A stretch of 64,000 bases of DNA. Origin: Myxococcota bacterium (GTDB taxonomy: Bacteria > Myxococcota_A > UBA9160 > UBA6930). Under the pieces are notes generated by a model, which was not told the origin of the DNA, did no database searches, and saw only the letters and a program-made list of their open reading frames with translations. The number at the start of each line of letters is the position of its first letter. Position 1 is the stretch's first letter. Below, piece by piece: positions 25,831 through 35,050 of the stretch. Made by a program: the position numbers and the translations under genes. The stretch covers positions 332,461-396,460 of the forward strand of contig JANQOX010000025.1 in NCBI GenBank assembly GCA_028285625.1, given 5' to 3'.

Positions 25831-25998
25831 ACGGTTCCGACTCGGGTCGGTTCCGGCGAGAAGCAGAGTGGGTTTCGGGCGTGTCGCCGGCACAGGTGTC
25901 GGTGGCTACGGCCGCGTCACGCTTCTGCCAAGCCCAGCCACGAGCCCGACCGGATCGCGCGAGGCAACGAGCCATGCCCCGACAGCACCCGCATCTCC

Positions 25999-27930
25999 AT
26001 GAGTGACATCGCCGTCGGCCTACCCGACGGCAGGACGCTCGAGATGCCCGCGGGCGCGACCGTGCTGGACGTGGCGGAGCGCATCGGCGCAGGGCTCGCG
26101 CGCGCCGCGCTCGCCGGTCGCATCGATGGACGCATGGTCGATCTCCGTGCGCCGGTCTCCGACGGGGACCAGCTGCAGATCGTCACGTCGCGCGACGCCG
26201 AAGGCGCCGAGGTGATTCGTCACTCGGCCGAGCACGTGATGGCCGACGCCGTGAAGCGGCTCTTCCCCGAGGCGCAGGTCGACGTCGGGCGCACCGACCA
26301 CGCTGAGAAGTTCCAGTACGACTTCAAGGTCGCAGAGCCCTTCACGCCCGAAGACCTCGCGAAGATCCAGGCCGAGATGAAGCGCATCGTGAAGACCAAG
26401 GCGCCCTTCGTGCGCGAGGTCGTGAGCCGCGATGCCGCGAAGGCGTTGTTCGCGGAGCTCGGCGAAGAGCTGAAGGTCTCGCGGATCGACGACATCCCCG
26501 AGGGCGACGACATCACGCTCTACCGGCACGGCGAATTCGTGGACCTCTGCCGAGGCCCGCACGTGCAGCACGCCGGCCAGATCGGCGCGTTCCAGCTGAC
26601 CGAGGCCGCGGGTGCCTATTGGCGTGGCGACGAACGCAACCCGATGCTCCAGCGCATCTACGGCACGGCCTTCGCCGACAAGAAGGAACTCGCAGCCCAC
26701 CTCGAGCGGATCGAAGAGGCCAAGCGTCGCGATCATCGCGTTCTGGGCAAGCAGCTCGGCCTGTTCCACCTCGACGCCAACGTGTCGCCCGGATCGCCGT
26801 TCTACCTGCCGAAGGGCATGACCGTATTCAACGGGCTCGTGGACTTCGTGAAGTCCCTGTACCCGAAGTACGGTTTCGTCGAGGTCATGGGCCCGCAGGT
26901 GTGCCGCAGCGACCTGTTCAAGACCTCCGGCCACTACGACATGTTCAAGGAGGACATGTTCTGGATGGAGGGCGACGAGGGCGAGCTGGTAGGCCTGAAG
27001 CCGACCAACTGCCCGGGTCACGCTCACCTGTTCGCCATGACCAAGCGCAGCTACCGCGAGCTGCCCATGCGCCTCGCCGAGTTCTCGCGCCTGCACCGCA
27101 ACGAACGCAGCGGCACGCTCACGGGTCTCTCGCGGGTGCGATCCTTCGCACAGGACGACGCCCACGTCTTCTGCGAGCCGAACCAGGTCGAGGACGAAAT
27201 CGAGCGCTTCTTCCAGATGCTGCGCGAGATCTACGCGGCACTGGGGCTCGACGGAATCCGCGTGTCGGTGTCGACCCGCCCGGAGGAGTTCCTGGGCGCG
27301 CCCGAGGATTGGGACAAGGCCGAGGCCGCGCTCCAGGCCGCGGTGGAGCGCGCCGGCTACGAGTGCGGAATCAAGGAAGGCGAGGCGGTCTTCTACGCAC
27401 CCAAGGTCGAGGTCGACTTCCAGGACGTCCTCGGGCGCCAGTGGACCCTCGGCACGATCCAGATCGACATGGCCATGCCGGGGCGGTTCGGCCTGCGCTA
27501 CATCGGGCGCGACGGCCAGGAGCACCAGCCGGCCATGCTGCACCGCGCGGTGCTCGGCTCGCTCGAACGCTTCCTGGCCCTGTACCTCGAGCACACCGCC
27601 GGCGATTTCCCGCTGTGGCTGGCACCCGTGCAGGTGCTGGTGCTGCCGATCTCCGAGCGTCACACCGAATACGCCGGGAAGGTCACCGATGCGCTCGGCG
27701 GCGCCGGCGTGCGCGCCGAAGTCGATGCCCGCTCGGAGAAGCTCAATTTCAAGATCCGCGAGGCAGAGCTCCAGAAGGTCCCGATCATGGCGGTCGTGGG
27801 CGATCAGGAAGAGGCCTCGGGAAGCGTGATGCCGCGCCGACGCAAGCAGAGCGAGCGGTCCGCGGAGCCGGTGGCGGTCGACGCCTTCGTCTCCGAGCTC
27901 GCCGAGCAGATCGCAAGGCGAGAGAGCTAG
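25999..27930 (+). CDS. thrS: Threonyl-tRNA synthetase
   Basis: Class II aminoacyl-tRNA synthetase, 643 aa. N-terminal TGS domain (1-65), editing domain with HSAEHVM (HxxxH), catalytic core with zinc-binding Cys in PTNCPGHAHLF and motif 2 around SRLHRNERSGTL, then an anticodon-binding domain ending near LAEQIARRES. The ATG at 25999 starts the TGS domain. It heads the translation operon thrS-infC-rpmI-rplT-pheST. The thrS TAG lies in the infC ribosome-binding site and the infC frame is the same as that of thrS. Confidence 0.96.
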   Translation: MSDIAVGLPDGRTLEMPAGATVLDVAERIGAGLARAALAGRIDGRMVDLRAPVSDGDQLQIVTSRDAEGAEVIRHSAEHVMADAVKRLFPEAQVDVGRTDHAEKFQYDFKVAEPFTPEDLAKIQAEMKRIVKTKAPFVREVVSRDAAKALFAELGEELKVSRIDDIPEGDDITLYRHGEFVDLCRGPHVQHAGQIGAFQLTEAAGAYWRGDERNPMLQRIYGTAFADKKELAAHLERIEEAKRRDHRVLGKQLGLFHLDANVSPGSPFYLPKGMTVFNGLVDFVKSLYPKYGFVEVMGPQVCRSDLFKTSGHYDMFKEDMFWMEGDEGELVGLKPTNCPGHAHLFAMTKRSYRELPMRLAEFSRLHRNERSGTLTGLSRVRSFAQDDAHVFCEPNQVEDEIERFFQMLREIYAALGLDGIRVSVSTRPEEFLGAPEDWDKAEAALQAAVERAGYECGIKEGEAVFYAPKVEVDFQDVLGRQWTLGTIQIDMAMPGRFGLRYIGRDGQEHQPAMLHRAVLGSLERFLALYLEHTAGDFPLWLAPVQVLVLPISERHTEYAGKVTDALGGAGVRAEVDARSEKLNFKIREAELQKVPIMAVVGDQEEASGSVMPRRRKQSERSAEPVAVDAFVSELAEQIARRES

Positions 27931-27945
27931 GAGGGTAAGTCGATC
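27929..27945 (+). promoter_or_regulatory. infC: Shine-Dalgarno and ATC start codon of infC
   Basis: AGGAGGGT (27929-27936), overlapping the thrS stop codon, is followed seven bases later by ATC at 27943. No ATG, GTG or TTG occurs in this frame between the thrS stop and residue 30 of the IF3 domain. IF3 is known to reject non-standard start codons and to repress its own mRNA in this way (E. coli infC uses AUU). Confidence 0.8.
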
Positions 27946-28560
27946 GCCAAGGAAGAATCCGTCCGTATCAACGAGAGGATCCGGGTCCGCGAGATCCGGC
28001 TGATCGGGTCCGACGGCGAGCAGCTCGGGGTGGTCACCCCGGACGAGGCTCGTGCGAGGGCCGTGGAAGAGGGCCTCGACCTGGTCGAGGTTGCCCCGAA
28101 TGCCCGACCTCCCGTGTGTCGCATCATGGACTACGGGAAGTACAAGTACGAGCAGAAGAAGAAGCTCGCTGCGACGAAGAGCAAGGGCAAGGGACGTGCC
28201 GCATCGCTGAAAGAAGTGAAGATGCGGCCCAACACCGACGACCACGACCTCGAGTTCAAGCTGAAGAACGCCCGCAAGTTCCTCATGGACGGCGACAAGG
28301 TCAAAGTGACCGTGATGTTCCGCGGCCGGGAGATGGCACACCGCAAGGTGGGCTACGGAAAGCTCGACCGCGTCAAGGAACTCCTCGGTGAACTCGTCAC
28401 CGTGGAGAACCCGCCCATGATGAGCGGGCGGTTCCTATCCATGATCCTGGTGCCCAACCGCGAAGCCGTCGAAGCCGAGAAGCGCATCGAGGCCAGCCAG
28501 CAGGCCCAGGCAGAAGACACGAAGGAAGAGGGGGCGGAGGCCCCCGCAGGAGAAGCCTGA
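27943..28560 (+). CDS. infC: Translation initiation factor IF-3 (ATC start)
   Basis: Binds the 30S subunit and checks start-codon/initiator-tRNA pairing. 205 aa counted from ATC at 27943: the N-terminal domain has RINERIRVREIRLIGSDGEQ, which would be lost if the GTG at 28030 were the start; then CRIMDYGKYKYEQKKK linker and C-terminal domain with MMSGRFLSMIL. The tail is Glu/Ala-rich. The TGA overlaps the rpmI ATG by one base. Ordinary gene finders may truncate this gene. Confidence 0.9.
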   Translation: MAKEESVRINERIRVREIRLIGSDGEQLGVVTPDEARARAVEEGLDLVEVAPNARPPVCRIMDYGKYKYEQKKKLAATKSKGKGRAASLKEVKMRPNTDDHDLEFKLKNARKFLMDGDKVKVTVMFRGREMAHRKVGYGKLDRVKELLGELVTVENPPMMSGRFLSMILVPNREAVEAEKRIEASQQAQAEDTKEEGAEAPAGEA

Positions 28561-28757
28561 TGCCCAAGATGAAGTCGCATCGGGGTGCGGCGAAGCGCTT
28601 CAAGAAGACGGGAACTGGAAAGTTCACGTACCAGAAGCGCAACAAGCGCCACATCCTGACCAAGAAGGACAGCAAGCGGAAGCGTCAGCTCCGCGAGACC
28701 GGGGTGCTCTCGGACGCCGACACGAAGCGCGTCCGACAGATGCTCCCCTACCTCTAG
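28560..28757 (+). CDS. rpmI: 50S ribosomal protein L35
   Basis: 65 aa, MPKMKSHRGAAKRFKKTGTG start and conserved KRNKRHIL, standard length. ATG overlaps the infC stop by one base (TGATG), so expression follows infC. Ten bases separate it from rplT. Confidence 0.96.
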   Translation: MPKMKSHRGAAKRFKKTGTGKFTYQKRNKRHILTKKDSKRKRQLRETGVLSDADTKRVRQMLPYL

Positions 28758-28767
28758 GAGAGAATCG

Positions 28768-29124
28768 ATGTCTCGAGTCAAACGCGGCCACCCCGCCCAC
28801 CGTCGCCACAAGCGCATTCTGCACCGCGCGCGCGGTTACCAGGGGTCGCGACATACCCTGATCAAGACCGCACGCGAGGCGGTGGAGAAGGGCTGGAAGT
28901 ACGCCTACCGCGACCGCAAGCAGCGCAAGCGGCAGTTCCGCTCGCTGTGGATCGCACGCATCAACGCCGCGGCCCGCGAGCATGGGCTGTCCTACAGCCG
29001 CATGATCCACGGGCTGTCGCTCGCCGGCGTGGAGGTCGACCGCAAGAACCTGGCCGACCTCGCCGTCACCGATGCCACAGCCTTCGGCGAGCTGGCCAAA
29101 CTGGCCAAGTCGAAGGTCGCCTGA
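28768..29124 (+). CDS. rplT: 50S ribosomal protein L20
   Basis: 118 aa, basic, MSRVKRGHPAHRRHKRIL start and conserved LWIARINAAAREHGLSYS. AGGAGAGA precedes the ATG. L20 represses its own operon in several bacteria; I did not find a clear L20-binding pseudoknot in the leader here. Confidence 0.96.
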   Translation: MSRVKRGHPAHRRHKRILHRARGYQGSRHTLIKTAREAVEKGWKYAYRDRKQRKRQFRSLWIARINAAAREHGLSYSRMIHGLSLAGVEVDRKNLADLAVTDATAFGELAKLAKSKVA

Positions 29125-29169
29125 GCGTTCCGCTGCCGTGAGCGAAGGTCGCCTGATCCGGTCGAGACG

Positions 29170-30156
29170 GTGAGCACTGCCGACGAGCTGGCGCGCATCC
29201 TCGAGGAGGCCGGCGTGGCCTTCGAGGCGGCCGGCTCCCTTCAGGACCTGCGCGAGACCCGCGCCCGCTTCCTCGGGAAGAAGGGCACGGTCACGGCCGC
29301 GCTGCGTTCGCTCGGGGGGCTGCCGGCCGACGAGCGCGCGCTCGCGGGCCAGCAGGTCAACCGCACCAAGGGCGAGGTCGAGGCGTTGTTCGAGGCGCGC
29401 AAGGCCGCGCTCGAGCGCTCCGCCCGCAGCCGCGACCTGGCCGAGCATCGCCTGGACGTGACCCTCCCCGGGGCTGCTCCGCCGCGCGGGCACCTGCACC
29501 CGATTGCGCGGGTCGAGCGCGACATGTGCGCGTTCTTCCGGACGCTCGGCTACTCGATCGAGGATGGCCCCGAGGTGGAGACCGACTTCCACAACTTCGG
29601 GGCGCTGAACTTCCCCGAGGATCATCCGGCCCGCGACCTGCAGGACACGATCTTCGTCGAGGGCGGCAACCTGCTGCGCACCCACACCTCGAACGTGCAG
29701 ATCCGCGCGATGACCGGCCGCGAGCCGCCGTTCCGGTTCGTGGCGCCCGGCCGGGTCTACCGCCACGACCTCGACGCCACGCACTACCCGATGTTCCACC
29801 AGATCGAGGCGTTCTGCGTGGGCGAGGACGTCACGTTCGCGCACCTGAAGGGCACGCTCTATGCCTTCGCACGGCACCTGTTCGGTCAGGACGCTCGGGT
29901 GCGCTTCCGCGCGCACTTCTTTCCGTTCACCGAGCCCTCCGCCGAGATGGACGTCACCTGGGGCGAGGGTTGGCTCGAGTGGGGCGGCTGCGGAATGATC
30001 CACCCGAAGGTGCTCGCCAACTGCGGCATCGATCCCGATCGCTGGCAGGGCTTCGCCTTCGGCATGGCGATCGATCGCACCGCGATGCTCCGCTACGGCA
30101 TCGGCAACATCCGGCACCTCTTCGACGGTGACGTGCGCGTCCTGGAGCAGCTGTAG
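29170..30156 (+). CDS. pheS: Phenylalanyl-tRNA synthetase alpha subunit
   Basis: Catalytic subunit of the alpha2-beta2 enzyme. 328 aa with an N-terminal coiled-coil (1-85), motif 1 region HPIARVERDMCAFFRTLGYS, motif 2 YRHDLDATHYPMFHQIEAF and motif 3 GFAFGMAIDRTAMLRYGI. GTG start at 29170. pheT begins 22 bp downstream. Confidence 0.95.
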   Translation: MSTADELARILEEAGVAFEAAGSLQDLRETRARFLGKKGTVTAALRSLGGLPADERALAGQQVNRTKGEVEALFEARKAALERSARSRDLAEHRLDVTLPGAAPPRGHLHPIARVERDMCAFFRTLGYSIEDGPEVETDFHNFGALNFPEDHPARDLQDTIFVEGGNLLRTHTSNVQIRAMTGREPPFRFVAPGRVYRHDLDATHYPMFHQIEAFCVGEDVTFAHLKGTLYAFARHLFGQDARVRFRAHFFPFTEPSAEMDVTWGEGWLEWGGCGMIHPKVLANCGIDPDRWQGFAFGMAIDRTAMLRYGIGNIRHLFDGDVRVLEQL

Positions 30157-30178
30157 TGACCCCGACGGAGCCCCGATC

Positions 30179-32575
30179 GTGCGCGTAGGCCTGGGCTGGC
30201 TCTCGGAGTGGGTGGACCTGCCCGCCTCGCGCGAAGAACTCGAGGACCGCCTCACCGTGGGCGGACTCGAAATCGAGGAGGTGATCCAGATGGGTCCCTC
30301 GCTCGATGGCCTCGTGGTGGGCCATGTGCGCCAGCGGGTCCAGCACCCGGACGCGGACCGGCTCTCGGTCTGCACGGTCGATCTCGGAGGCGAGGCGCCG
30401 GTCGAGATCGTCTGCGGCGCACCGAACGTGGCTGCTGGGCAGGCGGTGGCGGTGGCGCCGCACGGCACGGTGCTGCCGGACGGCACCAAGATCAAGCGCG
30501 GCAGGATCCGCGGCGTGAAGTCGAACGGCATGATCTGTTCTTCGCGCGAGCTCGGCCTGGGCGACGACCACGACGGCATCCTCGTGCTCGAGACCGATGC
30601 CGCGGCGGGCACCCCGTTGGCCGAGGCCATGCCTCCCGGTGAGACGGTGCTCGACATGGAGATCACGCCGAACCGCGGGGACTGGGTCTCGATGCTCGGC
30701 ATGGCGCGCGAGGTGCGAGCCCACTACGGCGGTGCGCTCCGCATGCCCGACGAAGAGCCCCCCGAAGACGGCCCGCCGGCGGCGGACGCCATCTCGGTCG
30801 CGATCGACGACGGCGCCGGCTGTCACCGCTACGTGGCGCGCATCGTGCGCGACGTACGGGTGGGCCCTTCGCCCGCCTGGCTCGTCGACCGGCTCGAGGC
30901 CGCCGGCCTGCGCCCGGTGAACAACGTCGTGGACGTGACGAACCTGGTGATGCTCGAGTACGGGCAGCCGCTTCACGCCTTCGACCTCGAACGTCTGCGC
31001 GGCGGCCAGATCGGCGTGCGTGCGGCGCATGCGGCCGAGAAGATCGAGACCCTCGACGGCGAGGTGCGCGAGCTGCTGCCCGAGGATCTGTTGATCGTGG
31101 ACGGGGAGGGCCCCGTCGCGGTGGCCGGCGTGATGGGCGGCGCCGACAGCGAGGTCTCCGACGCGACCACGGCCCTGCTGATCGAGAGCGCCCACTTCGA
31201 GCCCTCCCGGGTGCGCCGCACCGCCCGGCGCCTGGGCCTGCATTCGGACGCGTCCTACCGCTTCGAGCGCGGCGTCGACCCCGAGGGCCAGGCGCGAGCG
31301 GCCGACCGCGCGGCGCGCCTGATCCAGGAGATCGCAGGCGGCACCGTCGCGAAGGGCCGCGTCGAGGCGCTGGGCGAGACCCCGGCGCGAACCGCGGAGA
31401 TCGTGCTGGACCCGGCGCGAGCCAATCGCCTGCTGGGCACGGCGCTCTCGGGTGCCGAGATGGTCGCGCTTCTCGGCCGCGTGGACGTGGAGGCCAGCGA
31501 GCAGGCCGATGGCAGCCTGCGCTGCACGCCGCCGAGCTATCGCAACGACCTGCACCTGCCGGTCGACCTCGTCGAAGAGGTGGCTCGCATCTACGGCTAC
31601 GGCGAGATCGACGAAGCGATGCCCGAAGGCACGCTCGGCGGGATCAGCGAGCCGCCGGATCGCAGCCTGCGCGAGGCCGTGCGAGATGCGCTCGTGGGCG
31701 CCGGGCTGGTGGAGGTGATGACCTTTCCGGCGAGCCCACCCGACGATGCCGACGCCCTGCGGCTGCCGGAGGACGACCCCCGACGGCCGACCCTGCAGCT
31801 GGTGAACCCGATCACCTCGAACGAACCCACCCTGCGCGCCACGGTGGTGCCGGGGCTGCTTCGGCTCGTGCGGGGCAATCTGGCCCGCCAGGTGGACCGG
31901 TTTACGCTCTTCGAGCTGTCCCGGGTCTTCCGGCCCGGCGAGGGGCTTCCGGCCGAGCCGCTGGAGGCCGCGGCTGCCGTGGTGGACGCCGGCGAGGTGG
32001 ACCTCTGGGGCGCCGGGGCGCCGGTCTTCTTCCAGGCCAAGGGGATGGGCGAGCGGCTGTTCGCCCAACTCGAGGTGGAGGCCCGCTTCGAGCCGGGGGG
32101 CAGCGAGCCCTTCTTGCACCCCGGGGCCTGTGGGACGTTCCGGGTGGGCTCCCAGGACGTGGCGAGCGTCGGAGAGATCCACCCCGAGGTGGCCGCTCGC
32201 TTCGACATCGAGACGCCCACGGCGCTGCTGGTGGTCGACGTGGCCGGCCTGCTGGCGGTTCCCAGGCGGAGGCCCCACCTCGAAGAGGTGTCGCGACATC
32301 CCCACGTCCGGCGCGACCTGGCGGTGCTCCTGGACCGTGGCGTGGCCGCAGGTGAGGTCCTCGAGGCCATCCGCAAGCGGGGCGGCGGTTCACTTCGGTC
32401 GGCACGGGTGTTCGACCGATACGAGGGCAAGGGGGTGCCCGAGGGCAAGGTCAGCCTGGCGTTCCGGCTGGTCTTCCAACGGGCCGATCGCACACTTCTC
32501 GATTCTGAGGTTTCGAAGGCAGTGGATCGGGTGGTACACCTATTGGAAGAGCGTTTCGGGGGGGAGCTCCGCTAG
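30179..32575 (+). CDS. pheT: Phenylalanyl-tRNA synthetase beta subunit
   Basis: Editing and tRNA-binding subunit, 798 aa. Starts VRVGLGWLSEWVDLP; EMAP-type tRNA-binding domain (about 40-150), B3/B4 editing domain with FDLERLRGG, B5 domain, catalytic-like core, and C-terminal ferredoxin-fold anticodon-binding domain (VSRHPHVRRDLAVLLDRGV). GTG at 30179 chosen: GGAG eight bases upstream and correct family start. Some upstream frame is open but unsupported. Confidence 0.95.
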   Translation: MRVGLGWLSEWVDLPASREELEDRLTVGGLEIEEVIQMGPSLDGLVVGHVRQRVQHPDADRLSVCTVDLGGEAPVEIVCGAPNVAAGQAVAVAPHGTVLPDGTKIKRGRIRGVKSNGMICSSRELGLGDDHDGILVLETDAAAGTPLAEAMPPGETVLDMEITPNRGDWVSMLGMAREVRAHYGGALRMPDEEPPEDGPPAADAISVAIDDGAGCHRYVARIVRDVRVGPSPAWLVDRLEAAGLRPVNNVVDVTNLVMLEYGQPLHAFDLERLRGGQIGVRAAHAAEKIETLDGEVRELLPEDLLIVDGEGPVAVAGVMGGADSEVSDATTALLIESAHFEPSRVRRTARRLGLHSDASYRFERGVDPEGQARAADRAARLIQEIAGGTVAKGRVEALGETPARTAEIVLDPARANRLLGTALSGAEMVALLGRVDVEASEQADGSLRCTPPSYRNDLHLPVDLVEEVARIYGYGEIDEAMPEGTLGGISEPPDRSLREAVRDALVGAGLVEVMTFPASPPDDADALRLPEDDPRRPTLQLVNPITSNEPTLRATVVPGLLRLVRGNLARQVDRFTLFELSRVFRPGEGLPAEPLEAAAAVVDAGEVDLWGAGAPVFFQAKGMGERLFAQLEVEARFEPGGSEPFLHPGACGTFRVGSQDVASVGEIHPEVAARFDIETPTALLVVDVAGLLAVPRRRPHLEEVSRHPHVRRDLAVLLDRGVAAGEVLEAIRKRGGGSLRSARVFDRYEGKGVPEGKVSLAFRLVFQRADRTLLDSEVSKAVDRVVHLLEERFGGELR

Positions 32576-32635
32576 GAGCGCGCGAGACGCCGTTCGGGGG
32601 CTCGCCGCGTCGTGGCGGGCTTCGGGGGAGACGCC

Positions 32636-32965
32636 ATGACGAAGGCAGACATCGTCGAGCACATCTACGAGCGCGTGGGATTCTCGAAGAAGGAATCCGC
32701 GGAGCTGGTGGAGAAGGTCTTCGAGATCATCAAGGACACCCTCGCCGATGGCGAGAAGGTCAAGATCTCGGGTTTCGGCAATTTCGTCGTGCGGGAGAAG
32801 AACGCGCGAAAGGGCCGCAATCCGCAGACCGGCGAAGAGATCCGCCTGGCCGCGCGCCGGGTCCTGACGTTCAAGCCGAGCCTGGTGCTCAAGAACATCC
32901 TGAACGAAGAGCCGGTGCAGCCGGGCGAGTACGAGGCGCAGATCTCGCAGAGCGCCGGCGAGTAG
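32636..32965 (+). CDS. ihfA: Integration host factor alpha subunit
   Basis: Sequence-preferring DNA-bending protein of the HU/IHF family, 109 aa. Conserved MTKADIVEHIYERVGFSKKE, GFGNFVVREKNARKGRNPQTG with the beta-arm tip Pro that intercalates into DNA. Position after pheT is the classic ihfA location. ATG at 32636 follows GGGGGAG; the upstream in-frame GTG at 32612 is less likely. Relevant here because tyrosine integrases such as the one at 37.2 kb commonly use IHF as co-factor. Confidence 0.92.
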   Translation: MTKADIVEHIYERVGFSKKESAELVEKVFEIIKDTLADGEKVKISGFGNFVVREKNARKGRNPQTGEEIRLAARRVLTFKPSLVLKNILNEEPVQPGEYEAQISQSAGE

Positions 32966-32980
32966 TCACAAGGGGGGGAC

Positions 32981-33352
32981 ATGGCCAAGCAGAAGGCCGC
33001 CGGTGGCTCGACCCCGGCCGAGGGCAAGCGGTACTACCGCATCGGCGAGGTCAGCAAGCTCACCGGGATCAAGCCCTACGTGCTGCGGTACTGGGAGTCC
33101 GAGTTCCGATGGATGTCGCCGACGAAGTCGCGCTCGAAGCAGCGACTCTACCGCCAGCGCGACATCGAGGTCATTCAGCTCATCAAGCGGCTCCTGTACG
33201 AGGAGCGCTACACGATCGCCGGAGCGCGCAAGAAGCTCCGCGAGTTGGGGGTGGGCCGTGCGCTCGAGAGCCAGGAGGCCGCGGGGCCCGATCCGCGGGA
33301 GCAGCTCGTACGCATCCGCGACGAGCTCCGCGAGATCCGCGCGCTTCTCTAG
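32981..33352 (+). CDS. MerR-family transcriptional regulator
   Basis: 123 aa with an N-terminal MerR winged helix (YYRIGEVSKLTGIKPYVLRYWESEF, then RLYRQRDIEVIQLIKRLLYEERYTIAGARKKL) and a short C-terminal coiled coil, with no metal-binding cysteines or drug-binding domain. This small MerR directly after ihfA is a conserved arrangement in deltaproteobacterial genomes. GGGGGGACATGG gives a good ribosome site. Target unknown. Confidence 0.88.
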   Translation: MAKQKAAGGSTPAEGKRYYRIGEVSKLTGIKPYVLRYWESEFRWMSPTKSRSKQRLYRQRDIEVIQLIKRLLYEERYTIAGARKKLRELGVGRALESQEAAGPDPREQLVRIRDELREIRALL

Positions 33353-33353
33353 C

Positions 33354-34082
33354 TTGCCCAGGTTCGTGCGCAGCGCCGCGGTCGTCTTCGTGATCGCCGG
33401 CTTCGCGGTGGTGGCGGCGCCTGCGCGAAGCGCATGCCCCGACTGGACCGGTGTGCCCGCGCCTGCGGCCTCCGACGCCTATGCGGCACGGCTCGCCGCA
33501 CTGCGCGCCGACGAACTCGGCCGGATCGCCGGCGCCCTCGATGCCCGCGCCCCCTCGGTCGCGGCCGCGTTGCGTGTCGGCGCCGACTGTCTGCGGGGAG
33601 CGGACTCCGCGGGCCAGCCGTTCGCGGCGGTACGCTTGCACCGTCCTGCCGTTCGCGGTGCGCCCGAAGCGGGTTCGCCCACCACGGCGCTCGATGCCCC
33701 GGTGGTGGTGGCCCTGGCTCCCCTGCCGGCTCCCAAGCCCGCGCCGGCCCGGCCGCCTTCACCGCCGCCGGACCCGGTGCCCGACGTCTCCGCGACCCTC
33801 GCCGCGGCCGAGCAGGCACTCCAGGGCGCGCGCTACGAAGAGGCGGCGGAGGCCGCGCGCGAAGCCCTGGCCAAACTGGGAGACCGCCCCGCAGCCGCCA
33901 AGGAGCGCAGCCGCGCCGCCGTGCTCGCCGCGACGGCCGAATTGGCCCTGGGCCGGGCCGAGGAGGCCCGCGCCCACTTTGCCATGGCACTCGCCGCCGA
34001 TCCAGACCTGGCACTGGACCCGATGACCACCTCGCCCAAGGTGCGCGCCGTGTTCGAGTCGGTGAAGGAGACACAGCCTTGA
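33354..34082 (+). CDS. Exported TPR-like protein, Pro/Ala-rich
   Basis: About 242 aa. Signal peptide VRSAAVVFVIAGFAVVAAPARSA, a Cys-containing mature start (CPDWTG), a Pro-rich linker near residues 125-145 and a C-terminal tetratricopeptide-like helical pair (ATLAAAEQALQGARYEEAAEAAREAL ... HFAMALAADPDLALD) ending SPKVRAVFESVK. That ending is often seen in Myxococcota TPR proteins that work with PEGA proteins; a PEGA protein is two genes downstream. Start is TTG 33354 or GTG 33366, neither with a strong ribosome site. Confidence 0.6.
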   Translation: MPRFVRSAAVVFVIAGFAVVAAPARSACPDWTGVPAPAASDAYAARLAALRADELGRIAGALDARAPSVAAALRVGADCLRGADSAGQPFAAVRLHRPAVRGAPEAGSPTTALDAPVVVALAPLPAPKPAPARPPSPPPDPVPDVSATLAAAEQALQGARYEEAAEAAREALAKLGDRPAAAKERSRAAVLAATAELALGRAEEARAHFAMALAADPDLALDPMTTSPKVRAVFESVKETQP

Positions 34083-34117
34083 TCCGCAAGCGGCGAACAG
34101 GTGTGAGTCCCCGACGC

Positions 34118-35050
34118 ATGACGCGGGGGGTCGTCGCCGGCCTCGCCCTAGCCCTCGCCTGTGCGGCGCCTCCCCAGGCCCCGGAAGCCCCGACGGCACA
34201 GCCTCCCGAACCGCCGGCACCGGCGATGGCCGAGCTTGCCGTTTCGGTGGTGCGCGGCGCGTCGGCTGCGCTGCCTGCGGGGCCTCAGCCGCAGTACGCG
34301 ATCGTGGATCTCGGGTCTTCGCTCTCGGGTCGTCCGTCGCCCCGGTCGGCCGTGCGCTCCGCCGCAGACCGGACGCTACGAGCCGGCGCCACGCCGCCCG
34401 TGGTGCAGGTCCTGGGACAGGGCCGTTCGGGTTGTGTGCCGCCGGTCGAGGTGCCGGCCACGACGGGGGGCGAGGCCGCGCGTGCCCTTCGCGAGATGAG
34501 AGGAGGGGCGCGCGGCTCGCTGGCCGATGCGTTCGCGACGATCGCCTCGCGCCCCGCCGGGGAGCAGCTGGGCGCTTCGGTCGTCGTCTGGAGTGACTTC
34601 GCCTCGACCTGTCCAGGTGATCCGTGCGCCGCGGCCGCCCGCCTGGTGGAGGGCGGTGCGACCCTCGAACTCGTGGCCTTCGGCAGCGCCGACGTTCCCG
34701 CGTGCCTCGAGGCGTTGGCGAGCCAGTCGCCGTCCGCGGCAACCCTCGCCGCCGTGGCGCCCTCGCCCGTGGCGCTGGCCGCCGGGTTCCGGGTCGAGCG
34801 TGAGAACCCGGCGGGGCCCGAGGCGCTCGGTCGCGGGCAGGCCGACGGGCGCGCGCTCGAGGTTGCACCCGGGCCCGCGCGCGTGGTCGTAGACCTCGAC
34901 CCGCCCATGCGCATCGGCCCGATCGACCTGCCGGCGGGACAGCTCACCCGCATCCGCATCCTCGACTTTCCGGGCGTCGAGGTCCGCCAGTTCTTCGTGG
35001 ACCGGCCGGCCGGGTCCACCGGCTCGGAAGGCCCGAACCCGGGCAGCTGA
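34118..35050 (+). CDS. Lipoprotein with VWA-like domain
   Basis: 310 aa from ATG 34118. MTRGVVAGLALALAC is a short lipoprotein signal with lipobox LALA-C. The body, YAIVDLGSSLSGRPSPRSA, then GASVVVWSDFASTCPGD and LELVAFGSADVPACLEAL, has the spacing of a von Willebrand A-like Rossmann fold with DxxSS in place of DxSxS. A C-terminal beta domain follows (about 250-310). TTG 34079, overlapping the previous stop as TTGA, and GTG 34103 are alternative starts. It sits between an exported TPR protein and the AAA/PEGA fusion, suggesting one envelope complex. Confidence 0.6.
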   Translation: MTRGVVAGLALALACAAPPQAPEAPTAQPPEPPAPAMAELAVSVVRGASAALPAGPQPQYAIVDLGSSLSGRPSPRSAVRSAADRTLRAGATPPVVQVLGQGRSGCVPPVEVPATTGGEAARALREMRGGARGSLADAFATIASRPAGEQLGASVVVWSDFASTCPGDPCAAAARLVEGGATLELVAFGSADVPACLEALASQSPSAATLAAVAPSPVALAAGFRVERENPAGPEALGRGQADGRALEVAPGPARVVVDLDPPMRIGPIDLPAGQLTRIRILDFPGVEVRQFFVDRPAGSTGSEGPNPGS

